Assembly: GCA_041917255.1 (NCBI GenBank)
Contig: JAYRYA010000008.1
Span: 90,865-154,864 of the forward strand
From: Zoogloea sp041917255
GTDB lineage: Bacteria; Pseudomonadota; Gammaproteobacteria; Burkholderiales; Rhodocyclaceae
Length of the DNA stretch: 64,000 nt
Direction: 5' to 3'
The notes beneath the pieces were generated by a model that ran no database searches, was not told where the DNA came from, and was given only the letters and a program-made list of their open reading frames with translations. A program made the position numbers and the translations under genes. This document shows, one piece after another, positions 11,101 through 19,243 of this stretch (its first letter is position 1; each line of letters opens with the position of its first letter).

Positions 11101-14100
11101 GCGCGGTTCGTGAAGGTGCCGGACACCGCAAGGCGGGCGTTGCCGTTGGCACGCAGTTCACCGTTGTTGGCAAAGTTGTCGCTGAGGTTCAGGTCGAGAT
11201 TGCCCAGGCTGAGCAGACGTCCGTCGCCACCAAGTTTGGCCGCAGTAACCGCGAGTTGCCGCCCGGCGACGAGCTCGCCGCCGCTGTTGGCGATCGTGAG
11301 GGCCGGCAGCGGGTTTGGGTCGTTGAGCACGACGCTACCGAGGGCGCTCATCCGGCCGCGGGTGTTGTCGATATGGCCGCTGCTGGTGATGCGCAGGCTG
11401 TCGTCGGCGGATATCTGGCCGTCGCGGTTGTCGAGCCGTGGCGTTGCGAGGTCGAGGCTGCGGCCTTGAATGCCAAGGCCAGTGGGACTTGTGAAGTTGT
11501 TGAGGATGGCGCCGGCGGTGAGCTGGGCGTGCTCGGCAGATTGGATCGCGCCGCGGGTGTTGTCGATGCTGCCAGCGACGGTGAGGTTGAGATCGCCCGC
11601 GCTGTGGATTCGTCCGTCGGCGTTGTGCAGGGCCGTTGCCATGACGGTGGCGGCCCCGTGGCTCAAAAGCGTGCCACCGATGGTGTTGTCGATTTTGCTG
11701 GCGACGACATCGAGACGGTTGGCACCGATGTAGCCGGCTTGGTTGTCAAGGAAGCCGCTGCGCAGGACGACATCGGTGCCGCCGAGGATGCCGCCGCGGC
11801 TGAGGGTGCCGCGATTGACGAGATCGGCGCCGCGGGTGTCGATGAGTAGGCGGCCGCTGGTCTGGATCAGGCCGTCCTGGTTGTCGAGGGGGCCGCTGGT
11901 GAGGTCGAGGGTCCCTGCGTCGTGAGTGCCGCTGGTGACGATGCGTCCTTCTCGGTTGGCAAGGACGCCACCGCTGGTCACGGCGGCGCTGCTGGCGACG
12001 AGTGTGCCACCCGTGTTGTCGAGTTCGCCGCTGGAGAGGGAAAGGCGCTGGGCGGCTGTGATTTGCCCACCGCCGTTGATGGCGAGCCCGGTAGCGGTGA
12101 GCGTGAGGCTGCCCTCGACGGCAGAGAGCGATCCGGCGCGGTTGTCCACATGCTTGCCGCGGAGATGCAGATCGGTGCCGGCTGCGATGAGGCCGCCGGC
12201 ATTGCCGAGATTTGCCGCCATGATGTCGAGGCGGGCGCCAGAAGTGATCCCGCCGCCGGTGTTGGAAAGGAGCGAGGTGTTGATGAGGCCGTCACCGCCG
12301 GTGTGGATACGCCCGCTGTCCCGGTTGTCCAGCAGGTCGGCTGCGGCGACGGTGAGCGTCTGGGCGCTGGCGATCTCGCCGCGGCGGTTGTCGATGATGG
12401 CGGCGGCCAACTTGAGTGCGTCATTGCCCGCGATCTGTCCGTCGCGATTGTCGAGGAGGCCGGTGACGGTGATCTGGCCTGCGCCAGTGCCGATTTGCCA
12501 AAGGGTGCCGCCCTGGTGATTCAGGCTGTCGGCTGCGACGCTCAGGTTTGTGGCCTGGGTGGTGGCGCCGGCAAGGGAGACGCGCTGGGCGACGATATCA
12601 AGGTCGCCGGCGCTGGCGATCTGGCCGCCGTCGCCGAGGAGGGAGGTGGCGTGGATGCTCAGCAGGCCGGTACCGGTGTGTTCGATACTTCCGGCACTGT
12701 TGTCGAGCATGGCGGTGGCGAGGCTCATGGCATTGCCGTTGCTGGCGATCCGGCCACGGGTGTTGGTGAGGGTGCCGGGAAGCTCAAGGCGCAGATCACC
12801 GCTTCCGGTCTGCAGGATCTCGCCATCGGTGTTGTCGATGGCGGCCGCCCGCAGGACCAAGTTGGCGGCATTGATGTGGGCAAGACGCGTGTTGAGGAGG
12901 CCGGCGACCGTTGTTTGCAGCAAGCCGCTGGCGCTGATGTCCGCACCCACTGCGCGGAGATCACCGCTGCGCGCGGTGATCTGGATGGCGGAGGCGGCGC
13001 TCTGGCTGGAAGATAGGTCGAGCAGCGCGGCATCGAACTGGAGGCTGCCGGCTGCAAGCTGGCGCCCGTGGGCGTCGAGCTGGTGCTGGGTGTTGAGCGT
13101 GAGACCGCCATTGCCGCTGAGGCGTCCGTCAGCTTGAAGACCGGCGGCGAGGAGGCTGTGGGTGCCCGCAAAGATGCTGCCTGCGGTGATGCCGAGATCC
13201 CGCCCAGCACCGAACAGACCGTCATGGGTGATGGCACCAGAGAGCGCGAGCGTGAGGTCGCGACCGGCGTAAAGCGTACCGTCCGGGTTGTTGAGGCTGG
13301 CAGCGCGCAGGTTGAGGTCGTGGGTGGCGAGAACGGTGCCACTCATGTTGTCCATCTGGCCGGCGTTGAGGGCCAGGCTGCCGTTGCTGGAGATACGGCC
13401 GGCGAGGTTGTCGATCAGGGAGGTGACGCCGACAATGCTGCTGCCACTGCCGGTCTGTACCAGATTGCCGTGCCGGTGATCGAGTGTATCGGCGGCGATG
13501 TGCCAGGTGCTGGCCTGGGTGGTGGCGTTGTCGAGCGCAAGGTGCCTGGCGCTCAGGTCGAGCTGTCCGTTGCTGATGATCTGGCCGCCGCTGCCTGCGA
13601 AATGCGTGGTGTCGATCGTCAGCAGGCCATCGCCGGCAAGGCCGATCAAGCCGCCTCGGTTGTCCATTTCGGCTGCGCTGAGGTGCAGGTTGTTGCCGTT
13701 GCTGACGATCTGTCCGTGGGTATTGATGAGTGTGCCGGGGAGTGCGATGTGCAGGTCGCCGCTGCCAGTCTGGCGCATGTCGCCGCCGGTGTTGTCGAGA
13801 CGTTGGGCCTGAATGCCGAGCTGAGTGGCACTTAGACGGGCGGCGCGGGTGTCGAGGAGATCACTCGCCTGGATGTTCAGCGAGTTTTCGGCATGGGTAC
13901 TGGCCCCGGTCAGCATCAGCGTGTCAGCGTTCAGACGGATGGCCTGGGCAGTGTTCTGACTGCCGGTGAGGTCGAGCTGCGGTGCGCTGAGGGAGAGCGC
14001 GCTGGCCGCGAGGGTCTGGCCGCGGGCAGTGAAGGTGGTGCTGGCCTGCGCAGTGAGCGTGCCGTTGCCGGCGAGGTGGCCGTCGGGTTGCAGGCCGGCG

Positions 14101-17100
14101 GCGATGAGGCTGGTGACTCCGGCGTCGATCCGTGTTGCGCTGAGGCCAAGGTGGCGGCCGGCAGCGAGCACCCCGTCGTGCAGGAGCGTACCGGAGAGCG
14201 ATAGGGTGGCGTCGTGCCCGGCGTAGAGGCGACCACCGGGATTGGCGAGGTCGCCGCCCGACAACATGAGATCGGTGGCTGTGAAGAGGCTGCCGCTGGC
14301 GTTGTCGAAGTAGTCGGCGCGGATGTGGGTAGCGCCCGCGGCAGCTTCGAGCTGCCCGGTGGCGTTGACGAGGCGGGCGGCGCCTAGGGTAAGGCCGTTG
14401 TTGCCGGCGATGAGGCCGCCGGTGTTGTCCAGCGTGCCGGTGATGGTAGCGGTGAGCTGGGCGTCCTGGGTGGCGACAATCCTGCCGCCGCGGTTGTCGA
14501 CCGTGGCTACATCGAGGGTGAGGTCGGCGTTGCTGGTGATCTGCCCGCCGCGATTGATGAGTTCGCCGGGTAGCTGGAGGCGCACGGCGCGGGCGCCACT
14601 GCTTACGAGGGTGCCGCCGCTGTTGTCGAGGCTGGTGGCATTCAGGTCGAGGTGATTGGCGCTCAGGTAGGCGTTACGGCCATCGAGACCGCCACTAATT
14701 TGAGTTTGTAGCCGCTCGGTGGCCACGAGGCGGGCGGCGCGGGCATCGAGCTGGCTCGCGCTGAGGGCGAGGCTGCGGGCGTTGGTTGCGCTGCCAGAAA
14801 GATCGAGTTGGTCCGCTGCGATGGTGAGCGCGCCGGCTGCAAGGTTCTGGCCGTGGGCGACGAGGATTGAACGGGCCTGCAGGGTGAGTGCGCCGTCGCC
14901 CTCGAGTCTGCTGTCGGGCTGCATGCCCGCCGCGATGAGGCTGCTGGTGCCGGCGTTGAGCCAGGCCGCGCCAACCCCGAGGTTGCGTCCGGCAGCGAGG
15001 ACGCCACTGTGTTCGAGGCCGCCGGATAGGGTGATGGTAGCGTCGCGCAGGGCGTAGGCGCTGCCGTCAAGATTGGTGAGGCTGTTGGCGACGATGTGGA
15101 GATCGTTGGCAGTGTAGAACTGCCCCCGGTAGTTCCCGATGACGTCTGCACTGACGATGAGGTTGCCGAGCTGCGTCTCGAGGCGACCGCCGTCGTTGTT
15201 GAGATTGCCTGCGCTGACGGTGAGGCTGGCGTTGGCGGCAATGCGACCGTCCCGGTTGTCGAGTGGACCGCTGACGGTGAGCGAGCCCGGCGCGGTGCCG
15301 GTCTGGAGCAGGGTGCCCTGACGGTGGCTGAACTCGGTGGCGGTGAGCGCAAGTTGTGTGGCCTGGGTCTGGGCATGATCAAGATTGAGATGGCCGGCGG
15401 TGAGCGCGAGCCCGCCTTGGGTGATGACCTGCCCGTTGCTGCCGATGAAGGTGTTGGCCCCAATGGAGAGGGCGCCGTTGCCGGTGTGCTCGATTTGCCC
15501 GCCACGATTGAGTAGCGTGGTGGCGCCGAGTGTGATCGAGACGGCGTTGCTTGCGAGGCGACCGCCGCTGTTGTCGAGGGTGCCGGCGAAGTTGAGCTGC
15601 AGGGGGTCGGCGCCCAGTTGGAGGAGCACGCCTCCCGCATTGTCGAGGTCGTGGCCGGCCAGGGAGAGCTGGCCAGCCGAGACGTTGGCAGTTGTGCTGC
15701 GAAGCACGCCTGGAGTGCTGGCGGTGAGGCGGTCTTCCGCGTGGAGCCGGCTTGCGGAGAGATTGAGGTCGCCCAGGGTGGCGTTGAGCCGGACGGCAGG
15801 AGCCGTGACTCGTGCGTCGGTGAGGTCGAGGCTCAATGCCCGAGCGTCGATGGTGGTGCCGCCGATGAGTGTGCCATGGGCCGCCAGGGGGCCGGCGGCG
15901 CTGAGCTTGAGTGCGCCCCCCGCGGTCCCGTAACCTGCGACGAGCCAGGCGTTGGCGCCGCTGGTAACGCGGGCTCCGGGCCCCGTGGTGGCTAGGCTGA
16001 GATCGCCAGCCGCCACGGTGCTGCCATCGAGCGTAAGTCCGGCGTCGGCGGTCAGCACTGCATCGCTGCCAGCCCGTAGCGCTCCGCTGCTGGCGAGGGT
16101 GGCCGGCGTGGAGAGGGTGAGCCGGGTAGCGCTGTCGATCTGCCCGCTGTTGTCGATCCAGCCACGCTGGTCGATGCGCACCTCACCCGCTGCGGCACCG
16201 ATCTGGCCGATGTTCCGGAAGCCCACGCCGGCTTCGGTGCCGATGAGGTGGATCTTGCCGGCATACATGCCACCCAGCGCTGCCACGTCGAGGGCGATCG
16301 TCGGTGCCGGGCTGGCCGGGGTGCGCGGCGTGGCGGCGCTTCCATCTGCGGTGACATCCGCGGCGCCGGTGGTGACTTGCAGATCCTGGGCCCAAACGCC
16401 CGCGTTGAGGCGGATTGCCCGTGCGATGAGGTGCGTGAAGTCCGTGTCCCGGGCGTCGAGACCGAGGCCGTCGACGACAATCTCGCCAGTGCCAACGCGG
16501 TAGCCGTCGAGGCGGCCTTCGGTGACGACCGGTGCGCCCGTGGTGAGGGTGGCACGGTTTGCGTTGATGAAACCGCAGCCGTTGCAGAGGATCCCGGCAG
16601 GGTTGGCGATGATGACTTCCGCCCGGGCTCCGCCGACTTCGAGGTAACCGAGCAACTGGCTGGGGTTGGCAGCATTCACCTCGTTGAGGATGACCTTTGC
16701 ACTTCCGCCGGCGAGCCATGGGTTGCCTTGCACGAGGCCACCGAGGCGGGTGGTGGCGGTACCACGGGCGTTGTTGAGGATGGCGCCAGCGACAGGGATG
16801 TCGAATCGGCTGTAGGTGTTGCGCGACACGCCGGCTGCGCTTGGGGTCTGGATATTGACGAGGGGGACGCCGTTCGGGGCAGTCAGGATGGTCGGGCGTT
16901 GACCACCGGGCGCGTGCGCATCTGCGACGATCTGCGCGCCGGCCTGGGCGGGCCACAGAAGGCTCCCGCTGATGAACATCACGGCGGCAGCAAGCGCCCG
17001 AAGGTGCGTCTCGCACTGTGAATGAAAGGTGCGACCGGGCGACGCGTCGCGTCCGGGAGTGCCGCCCCGCGGATGGCTTCGCGCGGACTCGGCGACAGCC

Positions 17101-17153
17101 ATCGGAATGCCACGGGTGGGGTTGAAGACAAGGCGGAAACACAGTCGGTTCAT
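5172..17153 (-). CDS. Giant two-partner-secretion exoprotein, CdiA/filamentous-hemagglutinin type, with lipase-like C-terminal toxin domain
   Basis: 3,993 residues. The start is fixed by an extended signal peptide region (MNRLCFRLVFNPTRGIPMAV) followed by a hydrophobic core and a likely cut near AQA-GA (residues 69-73). The TPS secretion domain covers about 75-320 and has the hallmark NPAGILCNGCGFIN (184-197). Residues ~320-2000 are FHA beta-helix repeats of the LDNxxGxI/GxLxLxAxxL type, followed by hemagglutinin-repeat regions to ~3500. A degenerate VENN-like boundary, NEVANNYLSHQE, lies at 3606-3617. The last domain has THSRGGAEF (nucleophile Ser3880), PNDLVPQIVG (Asp3940) and PHTLPYQW (His3979), the order and spacing of an alpha/beta-hydrolase lipase. 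I infer a contact-dependent toxin acting on lipids. No CdiB/TpsB gene is in the window, so the outer-membrane partner must lie elsewhere. Composition becomes AT-richer across the toxin end. Confidence 0.92.
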   Translation of the reverse strand: MNRLCFRLVFNPTRGIPMAVAESARSHPRGGTPGRDASPGRTFHSQCETHLRALAAAVMFISGSLLWPAQAGAQIVADAHAPGGQRPTILTAPNGVPLVNIQTPSAAGVSRNTYSRFDIPVAGAILNNARGTATTRLGGLVQGNPWLAGGSAKVILNEVNAANPSQLLGYLEVGGARAEVIIANPAGILCNGCGFINANRATLTTGAPVVTEGRLDGYRVGTGEIVVDGLGLDARDTDFTHLIARAIRLNAGVWAQDLQVTTGAADVTADGSAATPRTPASPAPTIALDVAALGGMYAGKIHLIGTEAGVGFRNIGQIGAAAGEVRIDQRGWIDNSGQIDSATRLTLSTPATLASSGALRAGSDAVLTADAGLTLDGSTVAAGDLSLATTGPGARVTSGANAWLVAGYGTAGGALKLSAAGPLAAHGTLIGGTTIDARALSLDLTDARVTAPAVRLNATLGDLNLSASRLHAEDRLTASTPGVLRSTTANVSAGQLSLAGHDLDNAGGVLLQLGADPLQLNFAGTLDNSGGRLASNAVSITLGATTLLNRGGQIEHTGNGALSIGANTFIGSNGQVITQGGLALTAGHLNLDHAQTQATQLALTATEFSHRQGTLLQTGTAPGSLTVSGPLDNRDGRIAANASLTVSAGNLNNDGGRLETQLGNLIVSADVIGNYRGQFYTANDLHIVANSLTNLDGSAYALRDATITLSGGLEHSGVLAAGRNLGVGAAWLNAGTSSLIAAGMQPDSRLEGDGALTLQARSILVAHGQNLAAGALTIAADQLDLSGSATNARSLALSASQLDARAARLVATERLQTQISGGLDGRNAYLSANHLDLNATSLDNSGGTLVSSGARAVRLQLPGELINRGGQITSNADLTLDVATVDNRGGRIVATQDAQLTATITGTLDNTGGLIAGNNGLTLGAARLVNATGQLEAAAGATHIRADYFDNASGSLFTATDLMLSGGDLANPGGRLYAGHDATLSLSGTLLHDGVLAAGRHLGLSATRIDAGVTSLIAAGLQPDGHLAGNGTLTAQASTTFTARGQTLAASALSLSAPQLDLTGSQNTAQAIRLNADTLMLTGASTHAENSLNIQASDLLDTRAARLSATQLGIQAQRLDNTGGDMRQTGSGDLHIALPGTLINTHGQIVSNGNNLHLSAAEMDNRGGLIGLAGDGLLTIDTTHFAGSGGQIISNGQLDLSARHLALDNATTQASTWHIAADTLDHRHGNLVQTGSGSSIVGVTSLIDNLAGRISSNGSLALNAGQMDNMSGTVLATHDLNLRAASLNNPDGTLYAGRDLTLALSGAITHDGLFGAGRDLGITAGSIFAGTHSLLAAGLQADGRLSGNGGLTLNTQHQLDAHGRQLAAGSLQFDAALLDLSSSQSAASAIQITARSGDLRAVGADISASGLLQTTVAGLLNTRLAHINAANLVLRAAAIDNTDGEILQTGSGDLRLELPGTLTNTRGRIASNGNAMSLATAMLDNSAGSIEHTGTGLLSIHATSLLGDGGQIASAGDLDIVAQRVSLAGATTQATNLSVAADSLNHQGGTLWQIGTGAGQITVTGLLDNRDGQIAGNDALKLAAAIIDNRRGEIASAQTLTVAAADLLDNRDSGRIHTGGDGLINTSLLSNTGGGITSGARLDIMAANLGNAGGLIAAGTDLHLRGKHVDNRAGSLSAVEGSLTLTATGLAINGGGQITAAQRLSLSSGELDNTGGTLVASSAAVTSGGVLANREGRIVTSGTHDAGTLDLTSGPLDNQDGLIQTSGRLLIDTRGADLVNRGTLSRGGILGGTDVVLRSGFLDNQAGYIGANRLDVVASKIDNTIGGTLLSHGAATVMATALHNADGRIHSAGDLNLTVAGSIDNTRGAIQSAEHAQLTAGAILNNFTSPTGLGIQGRSLDLATPRLDNRDGQISADDSLRITSSGHIDNTRGRMSALGSVVLNDPNPLPALTIANSGGELVAGRQLAVTAAKLGGDGRLLSLGNLDLNLSDNFANNGELRANGNARLAVSGTFTNRASLTAGNRLEIQATTLDNLATGEIQAGTARLTSTTLKNRGLIDAGDARLDSLVLNNLGRGRIYGDHLAIQATTLTNAAEDDSAPVIAARERLDVGIGTLINNEHSLLFSAGDLAIGGAIDTSNRASGHARSVTNRSASIEALGNVTLAAERIENLDAHFATELVRTSVTDHREYSFKEHPERYDASEVHYEYSFDDDGVRTLVVNKPYDDGRMTFSEWFVEYNFNRTVDEVRLLASDPARILAGGNLQVAGTTLTNDMSQIIAGRQLRLELATLDNRTATGTRTTTDTGTAIDYWRLKEDGRDRQGTLLTDYTPAQRIETYALATPVLAENTAVSGTGTSIGHRVIDDLTGTATGSHATTLISRTPVIIEVRRTEDANARITGKVIGAAMAATIAQDTGTAPASPEVGITTLALTSATGSPARTASQSAPASHVAAATTESIPPFTVTLPMGNTIAPGTQTVVRSIAPSVTVPNSSLFRLSTDTRAHYLVETDVRFTDARLWLSSDYLLGLLASDPNTQQKRLGDGFYEQRLVREQVAQLTGQRFLDGYTDDETQFAALMAAGARYAQAWKLRPGVALSAEQMAALTTDIVWLVNTAITLADGSVTQVLAPQVYAVVRDGDIDGTGGLLSGASLALAAQGSMTNSGTLAARERLDITADTLRNTGGRISGNTVDARALGDLENIGGRIEASRALSLLAGRDLTLASTTASTRSSQGSRTAIDRIATVYVAGGDLNLEAGRDLHLDASQLINLAPTGAGPAGTTTLAAGRNLDLGTLAERRRQEIVWNARNYRQEGEDNEVGTTLRTTGDLRLQAGQDITTRAAQITSDQGALTVNAGRDISLQAGTQRQLLDEAHHYKQRSLLATTTITTHGTLDSTAALASTFSGETTTLYAGRDVRVTGSNVVSTDLTTVGAGRDLQIEAATKIRHETHAHTEKKSGLFSGGGLGVTLGTQQQQTDQDTQSLQAAASKVGSADGNVSLWAGHAYTQRGSDALAPNGNITIAAQRIDILEARETQRTQTDSRFTQSGLTLALSGPVINAVQTALQMKDASSRTTDSRMKALAAANAGMASYDAAQAINQGQGQTIEGKPDQIVTGSDDKGQATTRDANAADKVGGLSLTLSIGGSHSQGQVIQTSNGSHGSNVSAGRDVLIVATGDGPQSALTVQGSRVAAGANINLIAENTIQLNAARNTADQRSTNQSSSGSLGVTVGSNGIGVTASASTARGGADGDDVTHTLSHVDAGQKLTLNAGGDVAIKGALATARQIDATVGANLIIESVQDTSTYQSRQRSLGGSATLGAGGSASLSASQSRINSDFASVIEQSGLKAGAGGFQIEVSGDTRLIGGAITSSQMAVERGANGFSTAGALTINDIHNHASYQATSVGINIGTSQASNGMFKPMGNSAGFGQSSDKSSSATRAAISGIAGQSEARTGDAETGIIRIFDSGKVQQDINAQVLITQTFGAQASKAIGDYANKQIEAAEQLRANADVETDTQRKREFERQAQEIEQEWGDSGTQRLLAHTLVGGLTGGLSGAAGSAAGTLSAPTVTNLLKDAGLKGTLADTITATVSTAAGVIVGGSAGAAGAFNEVANNYLSHQENEARYKARKACAETSDAEACSTAAQLQILDQQRDTAFHAACDGLLKTTPACAELTRDLYNMMSTYSSAEARKAAISDKASDLTRAHKDELQSYLELIKTSHPDVKSSVNDKVESPKTPEYSADPYGVIDKRNKRDAYLIMKIGTEALAIANTRVENKYWFTEFAARNGMDNKSDYAAALMLTHVDAAARKKQSIINTQTGSNTPYTPVDRYILSYAPTQGFVIDVWSALMTKLGIESESVVGLRDQLEYIQTSGQQVNWVTHSRGGAEFVQAASGSSSKTLNNNAVVFHAGANTMQTTNLVMKEKNIGDLINEKNRYRDAPNDLVPQIVGLRSLSSPLNLLPALLSTPCLSDLICSIEKSPHTLPYQWSSLKKDEK
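12700..15100 (-). repeat. Three large tandem modules inside the FHA beta-helix
   Basis: Within the giant exoprotein a ~280-320-residue module recurs three times. Each copy has HxGVLAAGRxLG, then SLIAAGLQPDGxLxGxGxLT, a GQxLAAxxL segment and an LDLxxS segment. The AAGLQPDG-equivalents lie near 14925, 14090 and 13130. The copies have diverged, so the duplication is not recent. Confidence 0.7.
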
Positions 17154-17162
17154 GGTCTGAAA

Positions 17163-17175
17163 ACCTGATTCAGGT
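17163..17175. promoter_or_regulatory. Palindrome just upstream of the giant exoprotein start
   Basis: ACCTGATTCAGGT is a perfect inverted repeat around one central base, 10 bases before the ATG of the exoprotein on the minus strand. It could be a regulator site or an mRNA hairpin that limits translation. No strong Shine-Dalgarno sequence is visible for this gene. Confidence 0.35.
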
Positions 17176-17538
17176 AGGGATGACCCAAGGAGAATTAGGC
17201 CCCGATGACGATGCGAGTCAGGGCTGCGTATGTCTGAAAGCGAACAAGCGGTAGTGGTGGGCTATGTCCAGATCGTGAGCGGCGGCGCACTGAGGCTGGA
17301 TGAGACTGAGTTCGCTGCTCTCGGCATCGCGTCGCAATAGGTTGGATGACGTAGTGCGGCGATCTGGAGGCAACGGCCCATTAGGACTTTCATTCTTGGG
17401 GTGAGGCGGGCGCGTTCGACCAGCGGCGCTCGCTGGCGCCAAATCTGCATGTCGATGTGAGATGTGCCGGTCGCACGCCAGGTAGGCGGGCGGGCTGCGA
17501 ACTCAAGGATTGGGAAGATGCGGCTGAAGCTGGCGGAG

Positions 17539-17570
17539 TTGGGTTTGCGGCGTTCGATCCACGCGACGGG
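17539..17570. repeat. Possible degenerate copy of a dispersed intergenic repeat
   Basis: The reverse complement reads as a version of the GTAGGGTGGATcgacGCCGCaAACCCA-like intergenic element often seen in beta- and gammaproteobacteria (here with GCGTGGATCG and CGCAAACCCAA). Recognition is from memory of the element; only one copy is seen in this window. Confidence 0.3.
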
Positions 17571-17810
17571 CTCGCGAGAGGATTCGCCCGCTGTCTCAGC
17601 GTCATAGCTGGCTGGTGCGCCCTTCGGGGGGAGGCTTGCCGCCAGATCTTGAACGCGACGGCGGTAACGCGCGTTGTGAACGGCCGTAGGGTCTGGATGT
17701 GGGGGGAGGCGTAGAGCACGTTTCACGGGACATCGAGGAGCTTGCACCGTTTCCCATCGAGAACCTGGATGGCGCAGTGCGCATTCCATGCAGTTGTTGA
17801 GTTGCTGTAA

Positions 17811-17830
17811 GTGTATACACAATGTATACG
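17811..17830. promoter_or_regulatory. GTATAC palindrome pair, possible GntR-type operator
   Basis: GTGTATACAC (17811-17820) is a perfect 10-bp palindrome, followed after two bases by TGTATACG (17823-17830). The GTATAC core is shared with many GntR-family operators. Neither neighbouring gene has an obvious link, so the site may be left over from a lost gene. Confidence 0.35.
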
Positions 17831-17970
17831 TGGAATCAATATGTATAAGCTAATTGCGTGACACGCGTCCGGCGTTGTCATGGTGGTGCGGCGGCGGCGT
17901 GGGTGCAGGGGAGGGAGGTCGCATTGGACGGGCTCGCAGGAACCGCTGGGCGGTGATGAGTCGCGCCAAA

Positions 17971-18312
17971 TCAGTGAAGTTCTGGAAACCGCCTAAGCCA
18001 CAGCCATGCCACGCTCAGCTGTACGCAGATCGTCAGCGCCCAGGTGCTCGTGACGTAACAGCAGGCGGCGGGGAGGACTACTTCGAGCAGCTCCTCGAAA
18101 GCCATGCCGAGCAAGAAGAAAACGAGCGTAAGGGTTGCCCACTTGGCCATGAAGCCGGGCAGGTAAACGCCCATCTCGCGGTTGTGACGGTAGTTCTGCC
18201 GGCGTTCGAGCAGGGTGCCCCGGGTTACGTCCCTGAAGCACGCAAACGGCCAGAGATAGCGGTACAGGAGGTGCCAGAAGGGTTCCTGGCGCGGTTGGGG
18301 TGTGATGTCCAT
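17971..18312 (-). CDS. Small inner-membrane protein of unknown function
   Basis: 113 residues. The start at 18310-18312 is chosen because GGGAGGTC stands just before it on the minus strand; the frame stays open further upstream but that part is low-complexity and crosses the ppiC terminator. Two hydrophobic segments are visible, WATLTLVFFLLGMAFEELLE and a second around AACCYVTSTWALTICVQLSV. The N-terminal half is cationic (RHNREMG) and probably cytoplasmic. No family is recognised. Confidence 0.6.
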   Translation of the reverse strand: MDITPQPRQEPFWHLLYRYLWPFACFRDVTRGTLLERRQNYRHNREMGVYLPGFMAKWATLTLVFFLLGMAFEELLEVVLPAACCYVTSTWALTICVQLSVAWLWLRRFPELH

Positions 18313-18380
18313 GCTGACCTCCCGACGGGCTCGGGCCGAACTGCTCGACACCGCGTACGTGGCGAGCCGGGCCCAAAAAG

Positions 18381-18412
18381 CAAAAAAGCCGACGCTGACG
18401 CGTCGGCTTTCG
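18381..18412 (-). terminator. Rho-independent terminator after ppiC
   Basis: 11-bp stem AAAGCCGACGC (18385-18395) / GCGTCGGCTTT (18400-18410) with loop TGAC. The A-run at 18382-18387 becomes a U-run on the minus strand, directly downstream of the foldase stop. Confidence 0.85.
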
Positions 18413-18430
18413 GGGCAGGGGCCGAACAGA

Positions 18431-19210
18431 TTACTTGACGGCAGCCTTCGAGCGCAGGTCGGCGATATGGCGTTCGACACTCTGTTGCTCGAGACGTTGC
18501 TTGAGCTGGCCCTTCACTTCGTCAAAAGCGGGGGCCTTGAGGGCGCGGCTGTCTTCAAGCTTGATGACGTGGTAGCCGAAATCGGTCTTCACCGGCGTGG
18601 TGGTGATCTTGCCCTTTTCGAGCTTGGTGAGGGCATCGGCAAAAGGCTTCACAAAACCGGCCGGGTTGGCCCAGCCGAGATCGCCGCCCTTCTCGCGGGA
18701 GCCTGGATCCTTGGACTGCTTGGCCAGTTCCTCGAACTTCTCACCCTTTTCGAGCTTGGCGATGATGGCCTTGGCGTCCTCTTCCTTCTCGACGAGGATG
18801 TGGCGGGCCTTGTATTCCTTGTCGCCGAGCTGGGACTTGATCTTGTCGTACTCGGATTTCACGTCTGCATCGGTGACCGGGTGGGACTTGACGTAATCCT
18901 GCAGGTAAGCGCGAATCAGTACGGCCTGACGAGCGAGATCCATCTGGGCCTGTACGTTGCTGTTCTTCTCGAAGCCTTTCTTGCGGGCTTCCTGGGAGAG
19001 GATCTCGCGGCGCACCAGTTCTTCCTTGACGGCATTGCGCAGCTGCTCGGAGTCGGGGGCGCCCTGGGACTTCTGTTCGGAGATCATCACGTCGGCGCGG
19101 GCCTGGGGGATGGTGGTGCCATTGACGGTTGCAACAGTCTGGGCAAGGGCGGGCAGCGCAACGAAGGCCGCGAAGAGGGAGACGACCAGACGGCTCGGGA
19201 GGGTTTTCAT
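18431..19210 (-). CDS. Periplasmic parvulin-type peptidyl-prolyl isomerase (PpiC/PrsA-like foldase)
   Basis: 259 residues with a signal peptide ending LPALAQT. It has an N-terminal SurA/PrsA-like helical region and one parvulin domain at about residues 130-220, with the signatures ARHILVE, GGDLGWANPAGFVKPFADAL and TDFGYHVIKLED. It should isomerise X-Pro bonds and help fold exported proteins in the periplasm. It lies 33 bases after bolA in the same direction and has its own terminator at 18385-18410. A glycine- and membrane-linked foldase of this type is common next to bolA in betaproteobacteria. PrsA-like chaperone activity without isomerisation cannot be excluded. Confidence 0.9.
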   Translation of the reverse strand: MKTLPSRLVVSLFAAFVALPALAQTVATVNGTTIPQARADVMISEQKSQGAPDSEQLRNAVKEELVRREILSQEARKKGFEKNSNVQAQMDLARQAVLIRAYLQDYVKSHPVTDADVKSEYDKIKSQLGDKEYKARHILVEKEEDAKAIIAKLEKGEKFEELAKQSKDPGSREKGGDLGWANPAGFVKPFADALTKLEKGKITTTPVKTDFGYHVIKLEDSRALKAPAFDEVKGQLKQRLEQQSVERHIADLRSKAAVK

Positions 19211-19243
19211 CAGTTTTCCTTGTGTGGTGTAGGGGGTGAAGAA

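Larger units (their letters stand above)
17176..17970. other. Mainly non-coding stretch with degraded-looking sequence
   Basis: About 800 bases between the exoprotein start and the next convincing gene. Open frames exist on both strands but have low-complexity, Arg/Pro/Ser-rich translations with no recognisable family and no good ribosome site. No remnant of a tpsB/cdiB gene could be recognised. It holds a GTATAC-type palindrome pair and a sequence resembling a common intergenic repeat (both listed separately). Confidence 0.6.

Noticed and set aside
10566..13016. Long plus-strand frames of 427 and 364 codons
   Set aside because: Antisense to the FHA repeats of the giant exoprotein; the repetitive composition mirrors the real gene.
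17262..17822. 186-codon minus-strand frame with shorter alternatives on both strands
   Set aside because: Low-complexity Arg/Pro/Ser translation, no ribosome site, overlaps a repeat-like sequence; not enough to call a gene or a named pseudogene.
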